NCBI GenBank assembly: GCA_944325625.1
Contig: CALVAP010000004.1
Span: 272,988 to 336,987 of the forward strand
DNA from: Candidatus Gastranaerophilales bacterium
GTDB lineage: Bacteria; Cyanobacteriota; Vampirovibrionia; Gastranaerophilales; Gastranaerophilaceae
DNA: 64,000 nt
Direction of reading: 5' to 3'
Shown: positions 8,588-17,702 of the stretch, in pieces
How positions within the stretch are numbered: position 1 is the first letter of the stretch
How the letters are laid out: each line of letters opens with the position of its first letter
The notes under the pieces: model-generated
Told to the model about the DNA's origin: nothing
The model's input: only the letters and a program-made list of their open reading frames with translations
Databases searched by the model: none
Translations under genes and position numbers: made by a program

Positions 8588-9674
8588 CGAACTAAAACTC
8601 TATAAAAAATACATGAGAAAATGTCTTTCGTTGGCAAAAAAAGGCGCAGGCAAAACCGCTCCTAATCCGATGGTAGGGGCAGTAATTTTAGATAAAAACT
8701 TAAAATTTGTAAGCGAAGGGTACCACAAAAAATACGGCGAAGCTCATGCCGAAGTCAACGCAATAAATGCCGCAAAAGCAAAAAATTCCGACATAAAAGA
8801 CGGAACTATTATAATAAGTTTGGAACCTTGTTCTCACTTTGGCAAAACTCCGCCCTGCGCGGATTTAATTATAAAAAGCGGACTAAAAACTGTTGTTGCC
8901 GGATGCTTAGACCCCAACAAAAAAGTATCAGGTCAAGGAATAAAAAAGTGCACTGAAGCAGGAATAAAAACCGTCGTTGGAATTATGGAAGAAGACTGCA
9001 AAAAGTTAAATGAAGTTTTCTTCAAAAACCAAACCCAAAACTTACCGTTTATTGCAATAAAAACAGCAGCAACACTGGACGGAAAAGTAGCAACAAAAAC
9101 AGGTTCTTCAAAATGGATTACCGGTGAAAAATCCCGCCAATATGTACAAAAATTACGCAATAATTACGATGCAATTCTAACCTCATCTTCAACAATTATT
9201 GCGGATAATCCGTCTTTAAATTGTCGAATGAGAAACGGAAAAAATCCAATTCGAATCGTAATAGACAGCAAACTGAAAACTAACCCTAAAAGCAAAGTAT
9301 ACAATAATGACGGAACAAAAGTTATTATAGCCACAACAATAAAAGACAACAAAAAATATCCTCCAAACGTTGAAATAATTACATTTAAAAAAAGTAATGA
9401 CCATGTTAATTTAACAAAACTTGTTGAAACACTCTACCAAATTGGAATAAACTCTATACTTATTGAAGCCGGAGGAAAGCTAAACGGTGCTTTTTTCAAA
9501 GAAAATCTTGTTGATAAGTTGATTCTTTTTTCTGCCCCAAAAATTATTGGAGATAATAACGCAAAGTCATTCATTGAAGGATTTGATATAAAAGAAATAA
9601 ATGAAACAAAAAAACTAAAACTCATTTCTGTTAAAAGAATTGGCGAAGATATTGTAAGTGAATTTTACACATAA
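8577..9674 (+). CDS. ribD: Bifunctional riboflavin biosynthesis deaminase/reductase RibD
   Basis: Deaminates the pyrimidine intermediate of riboflavin synthesis and then reduces its ribosyl chain with NADPH. The N-terminal cytidine-deaminase-like domain (about 1-145) holds the zinc site HAEVNAI and PCSHFGKTPPC. The C-terminal RibD_C reductase domain (about 150-365) includes KTAATLDGKVATKTGSSKWITG in part and the closing LIEAGGKLNGAF. The length of 365 residues is normal. No other rib genes follow and no FMN riboswitch leader precedes it, because the gene overlaps its upstream neighbour. A hairpin terminator lies 4 bases downstream. Confidence 0.95.
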   Translation: MQNNELKLYKKYMRKCLSLAKKGAGKTAPNPMVGAVILDKNLKFVSEGYHKKYGEAHAEVNAINAAKAKNSDIKDGTIIISLEPCSHFGKTPPCADLIIKSGLKTVVAGCLDPNKKVSGQGIKKCTEAGIKTVVGIMEEDCKKLNEVFFKNQTQNLPFIAIKTAATLDGKVATKTGSSKWITGEKSRQYVQKLRNNYDAILTSSSTIIADNPSLNCRMRNGKNPIRIVIDSKLKTNPKSKVYNNDGTKVIIATTIKDNKKYPPNVEIITFKKSNDHVNLTKLVETLYQIGINSILIEAGGKLNGAFFKENLVDKLILFSAPKIIGDNNAKSFIEGFDIKEINETKKLKLISVKRIGEDIVSEFYT

Positions 9675-9678
9675 AAAA

Positions 9679-9696
9679 CGGGGAAATAGCTCCCCG
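9679..9696. terminator. Bidirectional rho-independent terminator
   Basis: CGGGGA and TCCCCG form a 6-bp GC-rich stem with a 6-base loop. An A-run on its left gives a strong U-tract for the minus-strand gene ending at 9717; a T-rich stretch on the right serves ribD more weakly. Confidence 0.8.
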
Positions 9697-9716
9697 AATA
9701 TCGTTAATTTTTGGTT

Positions 9717-11840
9717 TTATTGTAAAAGACCCTTTTTCTTGTTTGCATTTTCTTGTGATGCTTGAGCACCTTGTGCATTTTGCTCATTACCTTGTTGAAC
9801 ATTACCATTTTGGTTATTGCCTTGAGCATTTTGAGCATTAGCCGCATCTTTTGCTTCACCTCTGCTGTTTGCAAAAGCTTGAAGCGCACTAAAACTTGAA
9901 AATCCGCCAAAACCGTTAACCGCAGCCGAACCTGTAACCGGCGCACCTGTTGCAGAATTATTGGAAGATGATGAGCTTGAGAGCGAGCCTGCTGTGTTCA
10001 CCCCATATGATTGAATATCTACCGAAGAAGCATCTCCTGTTTGCGCAAGTTGGTTAGCAGCATCTACTGCAGTTATAAGTCTTGATTGTCCTGATGAAGC
10101 ATTTGATTGGGCTGTTTGCGCTTTTTGCGAAGCTTCTTGTGCTATTTGCGCTTGAGCTGATTTTTGTGTTGTTAAGTTTGATTTTTGTGCTTGCAAAGAT
10201 GAAACTTCTGCCTGAGCTTGCGCAGCTTGTTGTTTATAGCTATCTGATGAAGAACTCATATTCTGAGCCATAGTTTGAAAAGCACCTGATTTTGCAGTTG
10301 CCGAAGCAGCTTGAGACGATGCCGTTGACATTTTTTCTTTGGCCGATGCTGCATTCTCCTGACCTTTCTGAGCCATTGCCTGACCGGCAACAGATGTTGC
10401 AATACCTGATGCTTTGATTGCAATACCACTAGCTGACGTACATTGACCTGAAATATCAATAGAAATTCCCAGTGCATTTAAAGCCACACCAGCTGCCTTC
10501 GTAAAAGGATTTGTCATCATCGCTTTACCGGTTGCCTGCTTTGTTTTACCATCTGTTTGCAATCCTTTACCCGTAGTATCTGTAGTAACCCCAAGAGATT
10601 GAGTTACTTGACCGGCTACGTTCATTGTATATCCCGCTACTGTTTGTGCTTGTGCTCTATTATATGAACCCTTAGCTTTCTTTTCCGTATCTTTATATTT
10701 TGAGGCTGCGTTTGCTGCAGAATCAGATAATTCTAAAAAGGTTGATTGTTTTGATGCTGCTTCTTGCGCCAATTGTTCTGCGCTTTCTGCTTTAGCTTGA
10801 GCTAACTGCATATTAGAATCAACAACGCCTTCTTGTTCACCAAGCATTGAAACTGACTGACTTGCACTTTCTGCTTGTGCCGAGAAAGATGCCGCCTCTG
10901 CGTTGCTCTTTTCCACTTGTTGCTGTGCATCATTTTTTTCTGCATTTATCGCTTCGAATTTTTGTGATACTGCTTCAACTTGCTCATCTTTATTTTTTTG
11001 CTCATTTGCTTGTTTATCTGTTTCATCTTTTTGTACTTTTTCTATTGCCTCTGCTTGCTGAGATTCAATATCTTCCACCACTACTCCCTCAACAGATTGA
11101 GTATCCGGCTCGTTTGCTGACTGTGGCTGTGTTGGCATAGACTCCGCTTCTTCATCAACCATTTGCGTTGAAAGAGTTTCATCTTCATCAGACTCTTCTG
11201 CCGGTGCAAAAATATTATCTGCAGTAGTCATCTCTTTATCTGTTGTCTTTAGTTCTTTGGATACTTTCTTTTCAGTGTTATTTGCCTGCGATTCATAGTT
11301 TTTGTTCTCAGTCTCTGCTTTATCTTCATTTTTTCCGGCTTTCGATTTTGTTCCTTCAGCACTTGCCTTTTCATCACCGGAATTGCTACCGTTAACACCA
11401 CTTACTTTTGCAACTTCTACAGCTCTTTCTGCTTTAAATTGCTTTATCTGCTCATCTGAAACATTATTACGAACCTCTTTCGCTCCAGCAGCTGCTTTCG
11501 CTAAAGAAGCACTTATATTTTTAGATGCAAATGCCTGCGTACCATACTCAGATACATTGTTTACATTTTCCAATACATCCTTGTTGTTATCTACAGAACG
11601 TTTTCCAAAAATACTGTTATTCATTGAAAGACGATTATAACCGTTTTGCACATCTGAACGGTACATTTCGCCTGCACGAACGCTCATTTTTTGAGCTTTT
11701 TCAAGCTCTAGCGGATTTTTATCCCAAATACTACCTGATATTTTTGAAGACGAAGACCCTGTCGAAGATACATTATCAGTCGTCTCCGTTTTCTTCATCT
11801 GTTGTATTTTTTGAATAATCTGTTCTTTAATTCCGCCCAT
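9717..11840 (-). CDS. Large Ala/Gln/Ser-rich coiled-coil protein of unknown function, 707 aa
   Basis: I do not recognise a family. There is no signal peptide. Residues 1-130 are polar with Ser and Asn; about 130-290 is acidic and Lys/Glu-rich; about 290-400 is heptad-like, Ala/Gln-rich coiled coil. About 400-510 is a less polar Gly/Ala/Thr-rich stretch of short repeats (for example NVAGQVTQSLGVTTDTTGKG and ALGISIDISGQ). A second Gln/Ala coiled coil follows, with an Asn/Gln-rich tail. The arrangement of coiled coils around a weakly hydrophobic middle recalls secreted translocator-like proteins, but only in composition. It is a single-gene unit ending at the terminator at 9679-9696. Confidence 0.7.
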   Translation of the reverse strand: MGGIKEQIIQKIQQMKKTETTDNVSSTGSSSSKISGSIWDKNPLELEKAQKMSVRAGEMYRSDVQNGYNRLSMNNSIFGKRSVDNNKDVLENVNNVSEYGTQAFASKNISASLAKAAAGAKEVRNNVSDEQIKQFKAERAVEVAKVSGVNGSNSGDEKASAEGTKSKAGKNEDKAETENKNYESQANNTEKKVSKELKTTDKEMTTADNIFAPAEESDEDETLSTQMVDEEAESMPTQPQSANEPDTQSVEGVVVEDIESQQAEAIEKVQKDETDKQANEQKNKDEQVEAVSQKFEAINAEKNDAQQQVEKSNAEAASFSAQAESASQSVSMLGEQEGVVDSNMQLAQAKAESAEQLAQEAASKQSTFLELSDSAANAASKYKDTEKKAKGSYNRAQAQTVAGYTMNVAGQVTQSLGVTTDTTGKGLQTDGKTKQATGKAMMTNPFTKAAGVALNALGISIDISGQCTSASGIAIKASGIATSVAGQAMAQKGQENAASAKEKMSTASSQAASATAKSGAFQTMAQNMSSSSDSYKQQAAQAQAEVSSLQAQKSNLTTQKSAQAQIAQEASQKAQTAQSNASSGQSRLITAVDAANQLAQTGDASSVDIQSYGVNTAGSLSSSSSSNNSATGAPVTGSAAVNGFGGFSSFSALQAFANSRGEAKDAANAQNAQGNNQNGNVQQGNEQNAQGAQASQENANKKKGLLQ

Positions 11841-11974
11841 ATTTTGTGTTATCCTGTATATTATTCTTCTCTATATATAAATAAACACAAATATCGAATA
11901 TATATTGCAATATTTATTAAGTATATAAAGTATTATTTACAAATATTTACAATTTCATAAACAAAAGGGCTATA

Positions 11975-12706
11975 ATGCAACAATATCAAAATTTAATACA
12001 AAACGAGGAAGAAAAAAAGAGTATATACCGCAACATCTTTTTGAATGTTAACGAGGCATTTTTATTAAAATTCAATGAAGCAAAAAGACCTCTTTCTTGC
12101 AGCAAATGTCGTCGTGAAAATTGTACTCCGCCTAAAAATCCAACCGAGAAACTCCATAAAGATTGCATTTATAGATTTTGGCAAGAACATTGTTTAAACA
12201 AGCTGGAAAAAGAAATTTCAAAAAGTATTTACGAGAAAATTCAAGAAATTAATGCTTTAAAAAACAAATATCATTGCAACAGATGCGCGGCATGCTGTAA
12301 ACTTGCCTCAAGTGAATTTTCTTATGAAGAACTTAAACAAAAAGCACAAAAAGGCGATATATTTGCAAAACAGTTTACGTCCATATTTATTCCCTATAAA
12401 AATAAAGAAGATGCAAGACCATTCTATCCGGAATTTTTTGACCTATTGGAAAGTAAATATAAAAATAATGATAAAATATACTTTTATTACTGCCCAAAAC
12501 TTTCAAAAGATAATCTTTGCACCGATTATGAAAACCGACCCGACATATGTAGAGATTTTCCCAGCAATCCTCTTGTTATATTCCCAAAAGATTGCGGATA
12601 TAGAAAATGGCAAGATGAAGTTGATGTTCTGGCACTGACACTCCATGCTATGATTAAAATTACAGAGTTTTACAAAACCAAAATCGCGGAAGCTCTGCAA
12701 GATTAA
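11975..12706 (+). CDS. YkgJ-type CxxCxxCC cysteine-cluster protein
   Basis: The central CNRCAACCKLASSEFS and the later CPKLSKDNLCTDYENRPDICRDFP match the YkgJ/putative zinc- or iron-binding family (PF03692). An unusual additional N-terminal cysteine group (CSKCRRENCTPPKNP, then KDCIYRFW) gives about ten conserved-looking cysteines in 243 residues. Members are thought to bind a metal or Fe-S cluster; the reaction is unknown. AAAGGGC serves as ribosome binding site five bases from the ATG. It is convergent with mutS2, the stops overlapping by 3 to 4 bases, and divergent from the 707-residue protein gene. Confidence 0.75.
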   Translation: MQQYQNLIQNEEEKKSIYRNIFLNVNEAFLLKFNEAKRPLSCSKCRRENCTPPKNPTEKLHKDCIYRFWQEHCLNKLEKEISKSIYEKIQEINALKNKYHCNRCAACCKLASSEFSYEELKQKAQKGDIFAKQFTSIFIPYKNKEDARPFYPEFFDLLESKYKNNDKIYFYYCPKLSKDNLCTDYENRPDICRDFPSNPLVIFPKDCGYRKWQDEVDVLALTLHAMIKITEFYKTKIAEALQD

Positions 12707-15075
12707 TTTATGTCAATAACAGTTACCCCATCTCCGCCTTCTGCTTGCTCTCCAACACGATATTTACAAACATATGGAGAACTTGAGATATAATCTCTTA
12801 AAACAGTTTTCAAAGCACCTGTTCCATGCCCGTGAATAATATAAACTGGAGTTAGATTAGCAAGACTTGCCTTATCTAAATACGCCTCCAACTCATCGAG
12901 TGCTTCTTCAACTCTGTAACCTCTTAAATCCAATGTTTGTGACATTTCCAAACGGTCAAAATTGAATTTTTTAGTCGGTGAAGCATAAGATGAAGGTTTA
13001 ACAATTTTTTTTATTATATTCGCGTCGTATAGGGCTAACTTGGCAGGTTTAACCTTTGTTTTAATCAACCCCATTTGGATTTGAATATTACCATTTTTAT
13101 CAGGAAGGGCAAGAATTTCTGCTTTTTGGTCAAACCCTCTTACGATAACTTTATCTCCTATTTTTAATTGAGCCAAATCTAGTTTTTGATATTTTTGTGA
13201 AACATCATCCATATCGTCTGCAAATTCTTGGTGCGCTTGGTGTTCTAACTCCGCCAAACGAGCATAAGCACGTCTTGCAACTTTTTCAGACTTTTCTTGT
13301 CTAAGCTCATCCAGAATTGCTTTGATTTCTTTTCTGGCGTGATTAATTCTGGCCTCATATTTTTTCTTATAAACATCAATATTTTTTTTCTTTTGTTTTT
13401 TTATCTCTTCAACTTTTTCTTTATACTCTTGTTTAAGTTCTCCCGCAGATATTTCGAGTTTTTTTGCCTCTTGAGCGGAGTGTGATAACGTTTGTTGAGT
13501 TTGCTGTAACTCTTGAAGCACTTCTGCTGTTATGTCTTTTTGCGTATAATGTATTTTTCGTGCTTTTTCAACTATTGATGTTGGCAACCCTAAATTTTGT
13601 GAAATATTAATAGCATTACTTGCGCCTGGAATATCCATTAGGAGTTTATATGTAGGGGAAAGAGTTTGCGTATTAAATTCAACAGATGCATTTTTGAACC
13701 CATTTTTCATAATAGCAAGAGATTTTAATTCGCCATAATGGGTTGTACAAATAACAAAAGCACCCCTATCGCATAAATATTCCAATACTGCTTGCGCTAT
13801 TGATGCTCCCTCCTGAGGATCCGTACCTGCAGATATTTCATCCAACAAAATCAAGCTTTTTTCGTCTGCATTGTTAACTATATTGATTATATTTTTCATA
13901 TGAGAAGAAAATGTTGAAAGACTTTGCACAATACTTTGTTCATCTCCTATATCTGCAAAAATCTTATCAAACAGAAAGATTTCTGCCTCATAACAGGGAA
14001 CATGCATTCCCGCTTTTGCCATTAAAATTATTAATCCTATTGTTTTTAAAAGAACAGTCTTTCCACCTGTATTGGAACCGGTTATTACAAGACAACTCTT
14101 TTCCTTATCCAAATAAAAATCATTTTCGACCACTTCTTGAGTTACACTCATTAAAACAGGATTTTTCAAACCTTTAAGGTTAATAATTTTATCCTTCAAT
14201 ATTTTGGGGCAAGCAAAATCGTTTTTTAATGAATAACGTGCTTTGGCGAATATAAAATCTAACTCTACAAGATTTTCCAAATTAGCAAGAATTATCTCGG
14301 AAGATGAAGCGACAAACACCGATAATTCAGAAAGTATACGCTCTATTTCTGCCAAAATAGCAACTTTCACCTCTCGGATTTTATTATTAAACGGTACAAT
14401 CTGTTTAGGCTCAATAAAAAATGTCTGACCCGATGCGGATGTATCATGAACAATTCCACCAACTTTATTTTTGCACTCTGCTTTCACTTGAAAAACAATT
14501 CTATCTTCTCTTTTTGTCCACAAAGTATCCTGTAAGTTATTGGTAAAAGCAGAACTGCTCAAAAGTTTTGAAACTTCCATTTTCAGATTTTGTTCAGAAT
14601 CCCTCAACGACATTCTTAATGACTTTAATTTTTCCGAAGCATCATCTCTTACATTCATTTCCGCATCAAAAGTATTAAAAATCTTATCTTCCAACTCTTT
14701 TTGAGGTAATAAAATATCAATAAATTTAGAAAGAGAAGCCCCCAAAGAATTATTTCTCGTCAAATATGAATTCACAAGACGAGTTGTTCTAAGCACTTTT
14801 GCAATATTAAAAAGTTCGTCAGCAGAAACCGTCAAGCCTTTTTTGGCTTCCACAACCGAATTTTTTATATCCAAGATATCCTCAAACGGCGGCTCTAAAA
14901 ATTGATTTAAAAGATATCTTGCCTCTGTTGTCAGTGCCAGCTCATTAGCAATTTTATCTTCCGAAGAATATACCTGAGCCGTTTTACAACGATTTTTTCC
15001 AAGTTCACTCGTTGCAAAGTCACTGAGAAAATCTAAGACTTTATCAAATTCCAATAATTGATACGCTTTTTCCAT
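12703..15075 (-). CDS. mutS2: Endonuclease MutS2 with Smr domain
   Basis: MutS2 proteins suppress homologous recombination and, in some bacteria, act on collided ribosomes. The 790-residue protein lacks the MutS mismatch-binding domain. It has the clamp/core region, Walker A GSNTGGKTVLLKTIG, Walker B LILLDEISAGTDPQEG and the THYGELK switch. A long Lys/Glu coiled coil (about 510-640) leads to a C-terminal Smr nuclease domain opening with LDLRGYRVEEALDELEAYL and containing the HGHGTGALK motif. The start codon follows a perfect TATAAT by 6 bases with no Shine-Dalgarno, so the message may be leaderless. Confidence 0.95.
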   Translation of the reverse strand: MEKAYQLLEFDKVLDFLSDFATSELGKNRCKTAQVYSSEDKIANELALTTEARYLLNQFLEPPFEDILDIKNSVVEAKKGLTVSADELFNIAKVLRTTRLVNSYLTRNNSLGASLSKFIDILLPQKELEDKIFNTFDAEMNVRDDASEKLKSLRMSLRDSEQNLKMEVSKLLSSSAFTNNLQDTLWTKREDRIVFQVKAECKNKVGGIVHDTSASGQTFFIEPKQIVPFNNKIREVKVAILAEIERILSELSVFVASSSEIILANLENLVELDFIFAKARYSLKNDFACPKILKDKIINLKGLKNPVLMSVTQEVVENDFYLDKEKSCLVITGSNTGGKTVLLKTIGLIILMAKAGMHVPCYEAEIFLFDKIFADIGDEQSIVQSLSTFSSHMKNIINIVNNADEKSLILLDEISAGTDPQEGASIAQAVLEYLCDRGAFVICTTHYGELKSLAIMKNGFKNASVEFNTQTLSPTYKLLMDIPGASNAINISQNLGLPTSIVEKARKIHYTQKDITAEVLQELQQTQQTLSHSAQEAKKLEISAGELKQEYKEKVEEIKKQKKKNIDVYKKKYEARINHARKEIKAILDELRQEKSEKVARRAYARLAELEHQAHQEFADDMDDVSQKYQKLDLAQLKIGDKVIVRGFDQKAEILALPDKNGNIQIQMGLIKTKVKPAKLALYDANIIKKIVKPSSYASPTKKFNFDRLEMSQTLDLRGYRVEEALDELEAYLDKASLANLTPVYIIHGHGTGALKTVLRDYISSSPYVCKYRVGEQAEGGDGVTVIDIN

Positions 15076-15081
15076 AAAATT

Positions 15082-15087
15082 ATTATA
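15082..15087 (-). promoter_or_regulatory. -10 element (TATAAT) placed for leaderless mutS2 mRNA
   Basis: A perfect TATAAT on the minus strand ends 6 bases before the mutS2 ATG. Transcription starting about 7 bases after the hexamer would begin at the A of the start codon. There is no clear -35 and no Shine-Dalgarno. Confidence 0.55.
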
Positions 15088-15131
15088 ACAAAATCATAGA
15101 AATAGATTACACAAATTGGAAAAAATAGTGC

Positions 15132-15137
15132 TATACT
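15132..15137 (+). promoter_or_regulatory. -10 element (TATACT) placed for leaderless phosphatase-like mRNA
   Basis: TATACT is followed by exactly 6 bases and the ATG at 15144. No Shine-Dalgarno is present. It shares a 68-base divergent region with the mutS2 -10. Confidence 0.5.
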
Positions 15138-15143
15138 TAAAAC

Positions 15144-15764
15144 ATGTTTAGAAGAAAATGCAAAATAACATTCATAAGACATGGTTCAACAATCTATTCT
15201 GACGAAAATCGTTTGAACGATAACCTTAACTACCCACCCCTGAGTGAAGTTGGAAAAATAGAAGCAGACAAAATTGCCAAATGGATTGAAAAACGTTCAC
15301 CTAAAGTTGACAAAATTTATACAAGTTCAGATATACAATCAATTCAGACGTGCAAACTCGTCTCACAAGAATACAAAAAAGATTTTGAAATTGTAGACAA
15401 TCTCTACTCCAGAAGGACGGGCAAATGGAACGGATTGACTTTCGAACAAATTGAAAAGCAATATCCGGAAGAACTCAAACAATATCACGAAAACCGTGCA
15501 AATTATTGGACAGAAAATGGAGAAACAAATACTCAACTGCAGCAGCGAGTAAGAAACTCCGTAGCCGAGCTTATAGCTCAAAATATTGGAAACAGAATAA
15601 TTATCGTAACAAACGGAGATGTAATTCAAGCCGAAATTTGCTCAGCACTCAATATCCCGATTGAGAATATGGGAAGAATATACATTCCTTGCGGTTCTGC
15701 ATCTCAGCTGAGTTATTTTGACAGCTGGACAAGTCTTGTCTACTGCGGACACTTTCCGCTTTAA
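15144..15764 (+). CDS. Degenerate histidine phosphatase (phosphoglycerate mutase superfamily), 206 aa
   Basis: The fold is clear from the N-terminal ITFIRHGSTIYSDE (the RHG box, with the phosphorylated-His position) and the overall order of motifs. Three other catalytic positions of the superfamily differ. The Arg of the SSxLxRAxQT box is Ser (YTSSDIQSIQT); the Glu of the LxE...GxWxG box is Ser (LYSRRTGKWNGL); and the second catalytic His of the VxHG box is Asn (IIIVTNGDVI). It is therefore probably catalytically impaired or a sensor/pseudo-enzyme. It is transcribed alone, divergent from mutS2; rsgA follows 38 bases later with its own promoter-like hexamer. Confidence 0.75.
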   Translation: MFRRKCKITFIRHGSTIYSDENRLNDNLNYPPLSEVGKIEADKIAKWIEKRSPKVDKIYTSSDIQSIQTCKLVSQEYKKDFEIVDNLYSRRTGKWNGLTFEQIEKQYPEELKQYHENRANYWTENGETNTQLQQRVRNSVAELIAQNIGNRIIIVTNGDVIQAEICSALNIPIENMGRIYIPCGSASQLSYFDSWTSLVYCGHFPL

Positions 15765-15790
15765 CAGTGGCTAAATATCTAAACACGTGA

Positions 15791-15796
15791 TATTAT
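15791..15796 (+). promoter_or_regulatory. -10-like element (TATTAT) placed for leaderless rsgA mRNA
   Basis: TATTAT is followed by 6 bases and the rsgA ATG at 15803; there is no Shine-Dalgarno between them. The match to consensus is weaker than for mutS2. Confidence 0.4.
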
Positions 15797-15802
15797 AAAT
15801 CT

Positions 15803-16834
15803 ATGAAAAAGATTGCCCAAGTATTTAAAATTCATAGTGACTTCTATTATGTAAACTTTGAAGGCACAGTTGTTGAGTGCAAACTCAAAGATACCTTGAA
15901 AAAACAAAAACAAGACGTCGTCGTGGGTGATTTTGTATGTCTTGAAGAACTTAACCTGACATCAAGACAAGCTTTTATTTCTCAAATTCAAGAAAGAAAA
16001 AGCTTTATGCCAAGACCTAAAGTCGCTAACATTGAACAGGTTATTATTGTCAGCGCAATAAAAGAACCTGAGTTGGACTTAAACCAACTTGACAGATATT
16101 TGTGTCTTTGTGAGCATCTCAAATTGAGTCCGGTTCTATGTTTTAACAAATGTGACTTATCCCAAAATCTCGATAAATTGGAAAATATTTTCTCCATTTA
16201 TGAAAAATTAGGCTACAAAATCATTCTAACCTCAGCTAAAGATAAATTTGGAATAAAAGAATTTGAAAAAATACTCGAAGGAAAAATTTCCGCACTATGT
16301 GGTTTGTCCGGAGTCGGCAAATCAACACTCATTAACGTTATCAATCCGGAATTACACTTAAAAACAAAAAAAATAAGTGAAAAAACAAATCGTGGTACAC
16401 ATACAACAAGGCATTGCGAAATAATACCGCTTAAGCTTTCTAATGGAAAAACCGCAAATATTATTGATACTCCGGGCTTTAGCTATCTTCGGTTCGATTT
16501 TATCCTTCCTCAAAATATTGATGAACTTTTCCCCGAAATGACAGAACTTAAAAATAAATGTAAGTTCAATGATTGTTTGCATATAACAGAGGTTGGCTGC
16601 AACATCCTAAATAACATGGATAAAATTGCTCAATCAAGATATGAAAGTTATCTAAACTTCGTTGAAGAAGCAAAGGAATACAAAGAAAAATTGACATATC
16701 AAGGTCATAAACAGGAACAAAACTTTAAAATTCTTAATGATAAAAAAGTTGCAAAAATAAACACAAAACACAGAGAAAAAAGCCGTAATGTAGAAAAACA
16801 GGAAATAAAAACGAAAGAAGATAAAAATGAATAA
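15803..16834 (+). CDS. rsgA: Ribosome small subunit biogenesis GTPase RsgA
   Basis: RsgA (YjeQ) is a circularly permuted GTPase that checks late 30S assembly. An N-terminal OB fold (about 1-65) is followed by the permuted G motifs: G4 FNKCDLS, G5 SAKDKFG, G1 GLSGVGKSTLIN, then G3 DTPGF. A C-terminal zinc knuckle CKFNDCLHITEVGC follows. Beyond it lies a Lys-rich tail of about 45 residues, longer than in most relatives and perhaps RNA-binding. Its 3' end overlaps the polyprenyl synthetase by 8 bases. The start has no Shine-Dalgarno but a -10-like hexamer 6 bases upstream. Confidence 0.95.
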   Translation: MKKIAQVFKIHSDFYYVNFEGTVVECKLKDTLKKQKQDVVVGDFVCLEELNLTSRQAFISQIQERKSFMPRPKVANIEQVIIVSAIKEPELDLNQLDRYLCLCEHLKLSPVLCFNKCDLSQNLDKLENIFSIYEKLGYKIILTSAKDKFGIKEFEKILEGKISALCGLSGVGKSTLINVINPELHLKTKKISEKTNRGTHTTRHCEIIPLKLSNGKTANIIDTPGFSYLRFDFILPQNIDELFPEMTELKNKCKFNDCLHITEVGCNILNNMDKIAQSRYESYLNFVEEAKEYKEKLTYQGHKQEQNFKILNDKKVAKINTKHREKSRNVEKQEIKTKEDKNE

Positions 16835-17702
16835 AAAATTGCAGAACTACAAAGAACTTATAACAAAAAAACTTGATGAATATATTCCAAAAGGTTATCC
16901 AAAATCAATTTTTGAATCCATGAGATACTCTGTTCTATCCGACGGAAAAAGAATACGCCCGATTTTGGCAATAGAAGTTTTTAAGCTTTTTTCGGAAAAT
17001 ATAGAAGAAATAATACCAACGGCTTGTGCAATAGAAATGCTACATGCTCAAAGTCTTATACACGACGATTTACCTTGCATGGATAATGATGATTTCAGAC
17101 GCGGAAAACCGACAAACCATAAAATTTTTGGCGAAGCAATAGCAACTTTGGCGGGAGATGCGCTCTTAAGCTTTGCGCCTCAAATCATTATACAAAAAAC
17201 ACCCTCAAGCGTCCCTAAAGACAAAATATTAAGAATACTCGATGAGTTTCTACAAACTGCCGGTGCTTACGGTATTATAGCCGGACAAGTAGTTGATATT
17301 GAATCTGAAGGTAAAGAAGTAGATAAAGCAACACTAAATTTTATTCATAAACACAAAACAGCAGACATGTTCAAACTACCCGTAAGAGCAGGAGCAATAC
17401 TAGGTGGGGCAACCGAAGAACAAATAGAAGAACTAACTATATTTGCCAAAAAAATCGGTCTGGCATTTCAAATTGCTGACGATATTTTGGATGAAACGTC
17501 TACACTTGAAACACTTGGAAAAACTCCGGGAAAAGACAAAATTGCAGGCAAAGCTACCTATCCAACTATTTACGGATTTAATGAAGCCAAAAAGACTTTA
17601 CACTCGCTAATTGAGCAAAGCTGTGCTATAATTGAGAAAAGTAACTATAAATCAGACTTATTGATTTATATAACTAAATTAATTGAAACAAGGATAAGAT
17701 AA
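16827..17702 (+). CDS. ispA: Short-chain polyprenyl (farnesyl/geranylgeranyl) diphosphate synthase
   Basis: Condenses isopentenyl diphosphate with allylic diphosphates to give C15 or C20 precursors of quinones and cell-wall lipid carriers. The first aspartate-rich motif HDDLPCMDNDDFRRG (DDx4D type, as in bacterial FPP/GGPP synthases) and second motif QIADDILDET are intact, as are GKRIRP near residue 40 and the GDALL region. The 291-residue length is standard. Product length cannot be fixed from sequence. It overlaps rsgA and directly abuts the PAP2-like gene, so the three form an operon. Confidence 0.92.
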   Translation: MNKKLQNYKELITKKLDEYIPKGYPKSIFESMRYSVLSDGKRIRPILAIEVFKLFSENIEEIIPTACAIEMLHAQSLIHDDLPCMDNDDFRRGKPTNHKIFGEAIATLAGDALLSFAPQIIIQKTPSSVPKDKILRILDEFLQTAGAYGIIAGQVVDIESEGKEVDKATLNFIHKHKTADMFKLPVRAGAILGGATEEQIEELTIFAKKIGLAFQIADDILDETSTLETLGKTPGKDKIAGKATYPTIYGFNEAKKTLHSLIEQSCAIIEKSNYKSDLLIYITKLIETRIR

